From positions 1-9,468 of the forward strand of contig CALHZE010000250.1 of the NCBI GenBank assembly GCA_938040915.1: DNA of 9,468 nt, given 5' to 3'. The DNA is from an uncultured Bacteroidia bacterium. GTDB lineage: Bacteria; Bacteroidota; Bacteroidia; Bacteroidales; CAJPTX01. Shown here piece by piece: positions 1-5,777 of this stretch. Both the position numbers and the translations under genes were made by a program. Under the pieces are notes generated by a model, which did not search any database, was not told the origin of the DNA, and was given only the letters and a program-made list of their open reading frames with translations. How positions within the stretch are numbered: the stretch's first letter is position 1; the number at the start of each line of letters is the position of its first letter.

Positions 1-22
1 AGTTTAACAGGTAACGAAGCAT
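1..22 (-). CDS. Possible start of a minus-strand gene cut by the left edge
   Basis: An ATG on the minus strand at 22-20 opens a frame reading MLRYLLN before the window ends. The start Met-Leu-Arg followed by hydrophobic residues would fit a signal peptide or membrane anchor, but seven residues cannot identify a product. It is supported only by position: a promoter (107-138) and a hairpin with a T-run (50-96) lie just upstream on the same strand. The opposite strand also has a short open frame here, ending at 25-27, so a plus-strand gene end cannot be excluded. Confidence 0.3.
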
Positions 23-49
23 CGTAACTTATTTAATTCCCTTTTCTAT

Positions 50-96
50 AAAAAAAAGACCTGCCTATTTGAGCATCGTTGAGAGGCTTGGCAGGT
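50..96 (-). terminator. Hairpin plus T-run, rho-independent terminator or attenuator
   Basis: On the minus strand, ACCTGCC (96-90) and GGCAGGT (65-59) form a perfect 7-bp stem around a 24-nt loop. One base later a run of eight T follows (57-50). This is the shape of an intrinsic terminator. It lies about 70 bp past the alaS stop and could end the alaS transcript. A promoter-like element at 107-138 would start transcription only a few bases before the stem, so it could instead be the body of a small RNA or a leader attenuator for a gene starting near 22. Confidence 0.6.
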
Positions 97-106
97 TCTA
101 CACACC

Positions 107-138
107 GCAAAGGTAGTAAGTTTCTATTACAAATCCAA
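107..138 (-). promoter_or_regulatory. Bacteroidota-type promoter reading left
   Basis: The minus strand carries TACCTTTGC (115-107), an exact match to the Bacteroidota -7 consensus TAnnTTTG. TTG (138-136) sits 20 bp upstream, the expected place for the -33 element. It is the best-matching promoter in the window. It lies just after the alaS stop codon (167-169) and would start transcription near position 100, directly before the hairpin at 96-59. Confidence 0.55.
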
Positions 139-166
139 AAGAACTCCTCCTTTCTACAACCCCCTC

Positions 167-2791
167 CTACCCTCTTAACTTCTCCATCGCCAGCCGCACG
201 GCCTCTTTCAAGCCTGCGGGGTTCTTACCGCCTGCTGAGGCGAAGTGAGCTTGTCCGCCCCCACCGCCCGCAATGAGCTTGCCTGCTTCTTTTACAATAG
301 CCCCTGCGGGGGTCGCTCCCGCCTTCACCATCGCCTCACTCATGCAAACCAGCAACAACGGCTTGCCATCACAGAGCGAACCGAGCACGACCCCAACCTG
401 CGGAGCAAGCTTACAAAGACGCGTCCCCATCTCGCGCAAATCGTCGGCATTCAAACCTTGGAGTAAAGCCTCCACGTAATGCGCCTCTCCTTGCACCGTA
501 GCTTCGGCAAAAAGTCGATCTGCCGTCGTGTACAACTCGCGCTGACGGAATAGCGCCAACTGCTTACGCAGCGCCTCATTTTCCTCATGCAGGTGCTGCA
601 CCGCCCCGAGCGCATTCCCCTGTGCATGCAACAACTCATCAATCGCCCCAAGGGTGTCACTCATCTCATAATCGCGGTGCTCTGCCGCATGCCCCACCAC
701 GGCCTCGATACGTCGAATCCCTGCCGCAATAGCCCCCTCTGAGACAATTCGGAAAAGACCAATCTCGCCCGTATTGGCGACGTGCGTCCCACCACAAAGT
801 TCGATAGAGGGCCCAAACTGCAGCACCCGTACACGGTCGCCATACTTTTCGCCAAAGAGCGCCATCGCCCCAAGCTGCTGCGCCTCGGCAATCGGAATAC
901 TCCGACGCTCATCTCGCCCAAAGCACTGACGCACAAGGTCGTTAACCTTTTCCTCTACTGTACGGATCTCCTCTGGTGTCATCTTCTGAAAGTGGGAGAA
1001 GTCAAAACGCAAACGGTCGGGCTCTACGAGCGAGCCACGTTGCTCAACATGCGAGCCCAAGACTTGTCGCAACGCATAGTGGAGGAGGTGCGTCGCGGTG
1101 TGATGCGCTGTAATCCGACGGCGGCGCTCCGTATCAACGTGTGCCATGAACTCTGCATCGGGCTTCTCGGGCAAGTGGTCTACCTGTACCACCGGCAAGC
1201 CGTGCTCCTTGGTGCACCCCAGCACCTCAAGACGATCGTGTGTCGAGGCAAGCGAACCCGTATCCCCCACCTGTCCACCTTGCTCTGCATAGAAGGGCGA
1301 CCGGTCGAGCGCAAGCTGATAAGAGTCACTCCCCTTCTTGTTAGAAACCGTCCGCATGCGGAGGATGTGTACCGGAGCTTCGAGATCATCATAACCGACG
1401 AACTCCGTGTTTGCCCCCTCGCGCACCACAAACCAATCGCCCGTGACCGTCTCAGCAGCACTGCGCGAACGCGCTTTTTGTTCTGCCATGCAACGCTCAA
1501 AGGCAGGAGCGTCGACCTGCATCGCGTGCTCACGCAACATGAGCTCAGTTAAATCGAGCGGGAAGCCGTAGGTGTCATAGAGTTTGAAAGCGGTCTCGCC
1601 GTCGAGCACCGTACGCTTTTCCGCTGCGAGTTCGCTAATCTTTTGTTCCAAGAGGTGAATCCCCGACTCGAGAGTACGCAGGAAGGCTTGTTCCTCCTCG
1701 CGGATGACGCTCTCGATAAGACGTTGCTGTGCCACAAGCTCGGGGTAATAGCTCCCCATTTGCTTTACCAACGTAGGTACAAGCTGACAAAGGAAGGGCT
1801 CACGGAAACCGAGGAATGAGTAACCGTAACGCACCGCACGGCGTAAGATACGCCGGATGACATAGCCTGCCTTGTTGTTGGATGGGAGCTGCCCATCGGC
1901 TATAGAGAACGCCACAGCGCGCAGGTGGTCTGCCACGACGCGCAAGGCAACATCCGTCGGTTCGCTTTCGCGGTAGTTTACCCCCGAGAGCGCGGATATC
2001 TTGGCAATGATGTCTTGGAAGATGTCGGTATCATAGTTGCTCTTTTTTCCCTGCAAGACGCGACACAGACGCTCAAAACCCATGCCCGTATCGACGTTCT
2101 TTGCGGGGAGGGGCTCGAGCGAGCCGTCAGCCTTGCGATTAAACTGCATAAAGACCAAGTTCCAGATCTCGATCACCTCGGGGTGGTCTTTATTGACGAG
2201 AGATGCTCCTGCAACTGCCGCACGCTCGGCATCCGTGCGGAGGTCGATATGAATCTCTGAGCATGGACCACACGGCCCCATGTCGCCCATTTCCCAAAAG
2301 TTGTCTTTAGCGTTGCCCAAAAGAACATGCGCGGCGGGGACGTTTTCGAGCCAATACTGCCGCGCCTCATCGTCAGGGTCTAGCCCCTCCTTGGGCGACC
2401 CCTCAAAGACAGTGACATAGAGTCGTCCCTTATCGATACCGAGCACCTCGGTCAGGAGCTCCCACGACCAGCCGATAACCCCTTCCTTGAAGTAATCGCC
2501 GAAACTCCAGTTGCCCAGCATCTCGAACATGGTGTGGTGGTAGGTGTCGTGCCCCACCTCCTCGAGGTCGTTCTGCTTCCCAGAGACGCGCAAGCACTTC
2601 TGCGAGTCGCAGACGCGGAGCGCCTCCGGCTTGCGATTGCCGAGAAAGATGTCTTTAAACTGGTTCATGCCCGCATTGGTAAACATAAGGGTCGGGTCGT
2701 CTTTGATGACCATGGGGGCAGAGGGGACGACCTTGTGTCCCTTAGAGCGAAAAAAATCAAGAAAAGCGGCACGTACGGCAGCAGAATCCAT
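167..2791 (-). CDS. alaS: Alanyl-tRNA synthetase
   Basis: Cytoplasmic class II synthetase that charges tRNA-Ala with alanine and hydrolyses mischarged Ser/Gly-tRNA-Ala. The ATG at 2791 gives 874 residues, the usual AlaRS length; a TTG at 2800 would add only MPK and is disfavoured. The N-terminal catalytic core shows FTNAGMNQFKD (about 37-47), HTMFEMLGNWSFGDYF, GPCGPCSEIH and NVDTGMGFERL, all family hallmarks. The editing domain has HHTATH near 563 and CGGTH near 665, which supply the zinc-binding His/Cys set. A Glu/Leu-rich helical stretch follows (about 705-770), then the C-terminal C-Ala domain with a glycine run and QAHFASAGG near 840. All domains are intact. It has its own upstream promoter and stands apart from fabG across about 700 bp of repeats, so it is probably a single-gene transcript. 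Confidence 0.98.
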   Translation of the reverse strand: MDSAAVRAAFLDFFRSKGHKVVPSAPMVIKDDPTLMFTNAGMNQFKDIFLGNRKPEALRVCDSQKCLRVSGKQNDLEEVGHDTYHHTMFEMLGNWSFGDYFKEGVIGWSWELLTEVLGIDKGRLYVTVFEGSPKEGLDPDDEARQYWLENVPAAHVLLGNAKDNFWEMGDMGPCGPCSEIHIDLRTDAERAAVAGASLVNKDHPEVIEIWNLVFMQFNRKADGSLEPLPAKNVDTGMGFERLCRVLQGKKSNYDTDIFQDIIAKISALSGVNYRESEPTDVALRVVADHLRAVAFSIADGQLPSNNKAGYVIRRILRRAVRYGYSFLGFREPFLCQLVPTLVKQMGSYYPELVAQQRLIESVIREEEQAFLRTLESGIHLLEQKISELAAEKRTVLDGETAFKLYDTYGFPLDLTELMLREHAMQVDAPAFERCMAEQKARSRSAAETVTGDWFVVREGANTEFVGYDDLEAPVHILRMRTVSNKKGSDSYQLALDRSPFYAEQGGQVGDTGSLASTHDRLEVLGCTKEHGLPVVQVDHLPEKPDAEFMAHVDTERRRRITAHHTATHLLHYALRQVLGSHVEQRGSLVEPDRLRFDFSHFQKMTPEEIRTVEEKVNDLVRQCFGRDERRSIPIAEAQQLGAMALFGEKYGDRVRVLQFGPSIELCGGTHVANTGEIGLFRIVSEGAIAAGIRRIEAVVGHAAEHRDYEMSDTLGAIDELLHAQGNALGAVQHLHEENEALRKQLALFRQRELYTTADRLFAEATVQGEAHYVEALLQGLNADDLREMGTRLCKLAPQVGVVLGSLCDGKPLLLVCMSEAMVKAGATPAGAIVKEAGKLIAGGGGGQAHFASAGGKNPAGLKEAVRLAMEKLRG

Positions 2792-2818
2792 CTTCGGCAA
2801 TGTTTAGAGAAATGACGC

Positions 2819-2847
2819 GCAAAGATACAAAAAGTCCCTACGCCCAA
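2819..2847 (-). promoter_or_regulatory. Probable alaS promoter
   Basis: The minus strand reads TATCTTTGC at 2827-2819, an exact TAnnTTTG -7 element, with a TTTG 17 bp upstream (TTG at 2847-2845) as a somewhat close -33 element. Transcription would begin about 20 nt before the ATG at 2791, a short leader that supports that ATG. No Shine-Dalgarno sequence is evident, which is common in Bacteroidota. Confidence 0.55.
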
Positions 2848-2940
2848 ATGAAATGCGTTATTTCAGGGTCAAATGTGCCATCTTACTTTGGGACGGAAAT
2901 CAGAGATATGAAACTAAGAGAGATGTCTCAAAAACTCCTA

Positions 2941-2977
2941 CATTACGAGGGTGTATCGTAATGAGCGACACACCCTC
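2941..2977. repeat. Two overlapping, mutually exclusive hairpins
   Basis: CATTACGA (2941-2948) pairs perfectly with TCGTAATG (2956-2963) around a 7-nt loop. GAGGGTGT (2947-2954) can instead pair with ACACCCTC (2970-2977). The left arms overlap by two bases and each stem interrupts the other, so only one forms at a time. On the minus strand a T5 run follows the first stem after a short gap, so it may end the fabG transcript, though the spacing is loose for an intrinsic terminator. Confidence 0.45.
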
Positions 2978-3071
2978 ATAAAGCTTTTAAGTATCAAAAT
3001 CTCGTCCTTTAGGAGGGATTTTCTTAGCAAGTGTAGTTCGTTTTCAAAAAAATGACCGATTTCCATCCCCC

Positions 3072-3099
3072 GTAGGGGTTTAGCGTGCTAAACCCGCAA
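3072..3099 (+). repeat. REP-like palindromic repeat, copy 1
   Basis: 28-bp element with core GGGTTTAGC-GT-GCTAAACCC (3076-3095), a perfect 9-bp-arm inverted repeat, flanked by GTAG on the left and GCAA on the right. It matches copies 2 and 3 except in two stem base pairs, where TT/AA replaces CG/CG. The match to copy 2 continues through CTCG to 3103, giving a 32-bp shared unit. Confidence 0.8.
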
Positions 3100-3103
3100 C
3101 TCG

Positions 3104-3117
3104 CGCCCGATAGGGCG
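3104..3117. repeat. Short stem-loop between repeat copies 1 and 2
   Basis: CGCCC (3104-3108) and GGGCG (3113-3117) form a perfect 5-bp stem with a GATA loop. It starts directly after the shared 32-bp unit of copy 1, so it looks like part of the composite repeat. Confidence 0.45.
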
Positions 3118-3127
3118 TCGCCTTATA

Positions 3128-3149
3128 GTCGGGCGGGATGGCATCCGAC
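3128..3149. repeat. Short inverted repeat in the middle of the composite repeat
   Basis: GTCGG (3128-3132) pairs with CCGAC (3145-3149); the interior also holds GGATG and CATCC around one base (3136-3146), an alternative pairing. It lies midway between repeat copies 1 and 2. Confidence 0.35.
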
Positions 3150-3164
3150 TTTCAATCACCATAG

Positions 3165-3179
3165 CGGCACTTCGTGCCG
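3165..3179. repeat. Short stem-loop abutting repeat copy 2
   Basis: CGGCAC (3165-3170) and GTGCCG (3174-3179) make a perfect 6-bp stem with a TTC loop. It overlaps the first two bases of the 32-bp unit of copy 2 and roughly mirrors the stem at 3104-3117 beside copy 1. Confidence 0.45.
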
Positions 3180-3181
3180 AG

Positions 3182-3209
3182 TTGCGGGCGTAGCACGCTA
3201 CGCCCCTAC
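3182..3209 (-). repeat. REP-like palindromic repeat, copy 2 (inverted)
   Basis: Same 28-bp element in opposite orientation, with core GGGCGTAGC-AC-GCTACGCCC (3186-3205) on the plus strand. With CGAG at 3178-3181 its reverse complement matches copy 1 at 28 of 32 positions. All four differences fall in two stem base pairs and keep pairing. Copies 1 and 2 point toward each other and bracket about 75 bp of smaller hairpins. Confidence 0.8.
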
Positions 3210-3260
3210 AGAAGACAGGACGCCCCATCGGGAGTCACGACAACCGAATGGCTGGAGTCC

Positions 3261-3288
3261 GTAGGGGCGTAGCACGCTACGCCCACAA
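3261..3288 (+). repeat. REP-like palindromic repeat, copy 3
   Basis: Third 28-bp copy, core GGGCGTAGC-AC-GCTACGCCC (3265-3284), with GTAG before and ACAA after. It has the CG/CG stem of copy 2 and the direction of copy 1. The shared extension past the core (CTCG) is absent here. Confidence 0.75.
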
Positions 3289-3328
3289 TTTCCACGCCTC
3301 CGCCGCGCATTATCAACCGAATGCTCCT

Positions 3329-3358
3329 TGTACGGACGCAACGCGATGCGTCCGTACA
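3329..3358. repeat. Perfect 12-bp inverted repeat
   Basis: TGTACGGACGCA (3329-3340) and TGCGTCCGTACA (3347-3358) are exact reverse complements around ACGCGA. No T-run follows on either strand, so a simple intrinsic terminator is unlikely. It is unrelated in sequence to the GTAGGGG repeats and probably a second repeat family or a protein-binding palindrome. Confidence 0.75.
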
Positions 3359-3370
3359 CACAGTTCACAC

Positions 3371-3490
3371 GTCGCGCCCGCATGGGTCGTCCGCCCTTAG
3401 AACCGCTTGTCGCCCGCACCGCCGCCCGCGTAGGACCCCGCACGGGTCGCACGCCCTTAGTGCCGCACCGTCGTCCGCGTAGGACCGCCC
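3371..3490. repeat. Degenerate GC-rich tandem repeats
   Basis: Two imperfect units of about 60 bp. GGGTCG recurs at 3384 and 3444, each followed two bases later by CGCCCTTAG (3392 and 3452). GTCGnCCGC follows at 3409 and 3470, and CCGCGTAGGACC occurs at 3426 and 3475. Spacing drifts (49 to 61 bp), so the array is decayed. It ends just after the fabG stop codon and codes for nothing recognisable. Confidence 0.55.
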
Positions 3491-3503
3491 TACACACAGC
3501 AGA

Positions 3504-4244
3504 CTACATGTTCATCCCCCCACACACGTGGAGTACCTGACCATTGACATAACTACTCAGGTCACTCGCCAAGAAGAGCACCGCACACGCTACGTCGAGC
3601 GGCGTACCCGCACGCTTGAGCGGAATCTGATCCGCCCAACCCTTACGCACCTCCTCGGGGAGCTTCTCCGTCATCTCTGTCTCAATAAAGCCAGGAGCTA
3701 CGACATTCGTGCGGATGTTACGCGCCCCGAGCTCCTTGGCTATAGACTTCGAGAAACCTATAATCCCCGCCTTCGACGCCGCATAATTCGACTGCCCCGC
3801 ATTGCCAGAGACGCCAACCACCGAGCTAATATTGACGATCGTCCCCGCCTTCTGCTTGAGCATCGTGCGCTGCACCGCCTTCGTCATGTTAAAGACCGAC
3901 TTGAGGTTGACACGCAAGACCTCGTCCCATTGCTCCTCGGTCATCCGCATCAAAAGCGTGTCGCGCGTGATACCCGCATTGTTGACCAAGATGTCTACCC
4001 CTCCAAACTCGGCTATGGTAGCCTCCACCAACGACTCGGCTTGCGCAAAATCACTCGCATCTGAGGTAAAACCCTTCGCGCGCACCCCAAAGGCAGCCGC
4101 CTCTTCTTCCACTTCCGCAAACGCAGGGTTACGAGCCGTAAAAACGACATTAGCGCCCTCTTCAGCAAAAAGCCGAACAATGCCACGACCGATGCCGCGC
4201 GTACCGCCCGTTACAATGGCGGTCTTTCCTTCTAATAACTTCAT
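3504..4244 (-). CDS. fabG: 3-oxoacyl-[acyl-carrier-protein] reductase FabG
   Basis: Cytoplasmic NADPH-dependent short-chain dehydrogenase that reduces 3-oxoacyl-ACP in fatty-acid elongation. The ATG at 4244 gives 246 residues starting MKLLEGKTAIVTGG, typical for FabG; an in-frame TTG at 4259 would add five residues and is unlikely. The Rossmann fold shows the cofactor motif TGGTRGIG (12-19), NNAG (88-91), Asn113, and the catalytic Ser141, Tyr154 and Lys158 in the YAASK motif, so the enzyme should be active. The C-terminus VNGQVLHVCGGMNM resembles bona fide FabG rather than a generic SDR. The gene starts 26 bp after tpx on the same strand with no promoter-like element between, so co-transcription is likely. 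No acpP or other fab gene is in the window. Confidence 0.95.
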   Translation of the reverse strand: MKLLEGKTAIVTGGTRGIGRGIVRLFAEEGANVVFTARNPAFAEVEEEAAAFGVRAKGFTSDASDFAQAESLVEATIAEFGGVDILVNNAGITRDTLLMRMTEEQWDEVLRVNLKSVFNMTKAVQRTMLKQKAGTIVNISSVVGVSGNAGQSNYAASKAGIIGFSKSIAKELGARNIRTNVVAPGFIETEMTEKLPEEVRKGWADQIPLKRAGTPLDVACAVLFLASDLSSYVNGQVLHVCGGMNM

Positions 4245-4270
4245 CCGTACTATGTTCAATTACGGCGCTA

Positions 4271-4780
4271 TTATAGCAAACTTTTCACAGCTTCCAGCGC
4301 CGCGTCATAATCAGGCTCGTGAGTCACCTCTGGCACATACTCTACATAACGCACTGTCCCCGTGCCGTCTATTACCACCACGCCGCGAGCCAAGAGACGA
4401 AGCCCCTTCATCACAAAACCATAGTTCATCCCAAAAGAAAGGTCGCGGTGGTCTGACACCATCGTCAACCGGTCAATACCGTGGGCGCCACAATAACGAC
4501 CGAGGGCAAACGGAAGGTCACACGAGATGGCAAAAATGTGCACCTTCGCGTCTAGCTTGCTCGCCTCTGCGTTAAAACGCCCCGCCTGCATCGAACAAAC
4601 GGGCGTATCGATCGAGGGGAATATGCTCAGTACATAGATATTCCCATCCCCCCCCTTAAAGTTGACCGGCTTCATATCGACGCCTACGCCGCTAAAATCG
4701 GGGGCTTTCGCGCCTACCTTGATCTCGTTACCCAAAAGCTCCATATCGCCACCCGCGAAAAGCACCTTGTGTTGTGACAT
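4271..4780 (-). CDS. tpx: Thiol peroxidase, Tpx-type atypical 2-Cys peroxiredoxin
   Basis: Reduces hydrogen peroxide and alkyl hydroperoxides, normally using thioredoxin as electron donor. The ATG at 4780 gives 169 residues (MSQHKVLFAGG), the usual Tpx length; the frame stays open further upstream into the lipoprotein gene but that extension is not conserved-looking. The peroxidatic Cys62 lies in SIDTPVCSMQ and the resolving Cys97 in DLPFALGRYCG, the spacing of E. coli Tpx (Cys61/Cys95). An extra Cys87 sits just before DLPFA. There is no signal peptide, so it is cytoplasmic or, less likely, released otherwise. fabG follows after 26 bp, and the lipoprotein gene ends 71 bp upstream. A possible promoter at 4803-4811 suggests it can be transcribed on its own. 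Confidence 0.95.
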   Translation of the reverse strand: MSQHKVLFAGGDMELLGNEIKVGAKAPDFSGVGVDMKPVNFKGGDGNIYVLSIFPSIDTPVCSMQAGRFNAEASKLDAKVHIFAISCDLPFALGRYCGAHGIDRLTMVSDHRDLSFGMNYGFVMKGLRLLARGVVVIDGTGTVRYVEYVPEVTHEPDYDAALEAVKSLL

Positions 4781-4802
4781 TGCTATATCTGTGTTAAGTA
4801 TT

Positions 4803-4811
4803 ACAAACCTA
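4803..4811 (-). promoter_or_regulatory. Possible tpx -7 promoter element
   Basis: The minus strand reads TAGGTTTGT at 4811-4803, matching TAnnTTTG, 22 bp before the tpx ATG. No TTG lies at the expected -33 distance, so the call rests on the -7 element alone. Confidence 0.35.
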
Positions 4812-4851
4812 GGAACGCTCGCCCGCACCCTTTTGTTTACGCCGCAAAGGG

Positions 4852-5700
4852 CTAGAAGCCAAAAGCACCGTTCGGGTTCTTCCACTCACTACGCGGAGGC
4901 ACGGGTGACAAGATGTTCCAGTGCTCTACCACCTTCCCTCCCGAGAGGCGGAAGAGGTCGTAAAGGGCAAGCGGCATACGCTCTGACTCACGCTCGGTGA
5001 CGAGCAAGACATAGTCGCCATCCGCCAATACCTTGTGAATGCGGCTAGGGGTAAACGACGTATCCTCACGTGCCAGCTTGTTCATATAGGCAAACATCCC
5101 CTCCTGGATGTAGGGATTGTGCTCGGTGTAGGAAACCGTGTCCACAAACTCCATAAACTTCGTATAGTCAGGGTCTAAGAGCACCTCCTTAGCAAGACGC
5201 GTGACAAGGGCACGGTTCGCCTCCGTCTTGTCACGGTCAGTGACCGGAGCGATTTTCCCCACAAAGGTCTCTAGCGCCGCCGAGTCTTGCGGGGTGGGAA
5301 AACGGACCGTGTTGTCCCAATGCGCCACAATTCGCCCTTCGGCAAAGCGGAATATATCAAAGGTGAGCTCCGTGGAATCAGGGTAGCGCGTGAGCGTCTG
5401 TGTGAAAACAAAGTCCGCATCTTGGAACGTGCGTAAGACACGCACCGCGGGACGCGTAGCGGCTGAGGCGACGATCGCCCCACGTAACCCCTCAACCCCA
5501 TCGGCTACCGCTAGGTCGTGTTGTTTATAAAGCGTTGGGTGCACGCTGCGCAACGCGGCGGTATCACCCGTTTGGAATGCCTCTAAGAGCGACACAGCCT
5601 GTTCCGTAGGCGTCGAGGCGGTAGAGGAAGAGGGAGTAGGGGAAGAGGTGCAACTCCAGAAAAGGAGCGGTAAGAAAGAAAACAAAAGATAGCGCATCAT
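4852..5700 (-). CDS. Lipoprotein with two NTF2/SnoaL-like domains, function unknown
   Basis: I do not recognise a named family member. The 282-residue product starts MMRYLLFSFLPLLFWSC, a lipoprotein signal with Cys17 as the lipidated residue. A Ser/Thr/Pro linker follows (about 18-32). Two similar alpha+beta halves come next, about 33-138 and 152-275. Matching segments are YKQHDLAVADGVEGL with YTEHNPYIQEGMFAY, and FDIFRFAEGRIVAHWDN with YDLFRLSGGKVVEHWN. These are typical of SnoaL-like NTF2-fold proteins, which bind or convert small molecules, so the gene looks like an internal duplication. No acidic stretch follows the Cys, so surface export is not predicted and it probably faces the periplasm. 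It sits 77 bp after mlaD and 71 bp before tpx. The ATG ATG start is ambiguous by one codon. Function is open. Confidence 0.8.
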   Translation of the reverse strand: MMRYLLFSFLPLLFWSCTSSPTPSSSTASTPTEQAVSLLEAFQTGDTAALRSVHPTLYKQHDLAVADGVEGLRGAIVASAATRPAVRVLRTFQDADFVFTQTLTRYPDSTELTFDIFRFAEGRIVAHWDNTVRFPTPQDSAALETFVGKIAPVTDRDKTEANRALVTRLAKEVLLDPDYTKFMEFVDTVSYTEHNPYIQEGMFAYMNKLAREDTSFTPSRIHKVLADGDYVLLVTERESERMPLALYDLFRLSGGKVVEHWNILSPVPPRSEWKNPNGAFGF

Positions 5701-5777
5701 TCTAATGGATTATGTATCAGTAACCTACTTGTCTTGGAAATGTCTCACAAAACGCCCTAGACCAAGCGCATGACGAG

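Larger units (their letters stand above)
2848..3503. other. Gene-free intergenic region rich in palindromic repeats
   Basis: This stretch between the fabG stop and the alaS promoter has no convincing gene on either strand. The first part (2848-3060) is AT-richer and holds only one hairpin pair (2941-2977). The rest (3071-3490) is GC-rich: three copies of a 28-bp palindromic repeat, several short stem-loops, a 12-bp-arm palindrome, a 10-bp direct repeat CAACCGAATG (3241-3250 and 3314-3323) and degenerate repeats next to fabG. Open frames here are short, lie over the repeats and resemble no protein family I know. Confidence 0.75.

Noticed and set aside
782..1552. 256-codon open frame on the plus strand opposite alaS
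   Set aside because: It lies wholly antisense to the conserved AlaRS coding region and its translation resembles no protein; it is a by-product of codon use.
2923..2937. ATGTCTCA-plus-A-run word, similar to one near 5741-5754, as insertion-sequence ends
   Set aside because: Only about 12 bases are similar, there is no transposase or target duplication, and the copies lie in unrelated intergenic gaps.
3072..3288. CRISPR array
   Set aside because: The repeats are palindromic, occur in both orientations and are unevenly spaced (about 80-110 bp apart), with no cas genes nearby.
3198..3540. Two overlapping open frames over the intergenic repeats (3198-3497 minus, 3328-3540 plus)
   Set aside because: Arg/Gly/Pro-rich translations arise from GC-rich palindromes and tandem repeats; there is no protein-like pattern or credible start.
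3528..4575. Plus-strand open frames opposite fabG and tpx
   Set aside because: Both are antisense to well-conserved enzymes and have low-complexity, non-family translations.
4781..4885. Longer N-terminus for tpx, starting at 4885
   Set aside because: It would overlap the lipoprotein gene and precede a standard Tpx start (MSQHKVLF); the added residues match nothing in the family.
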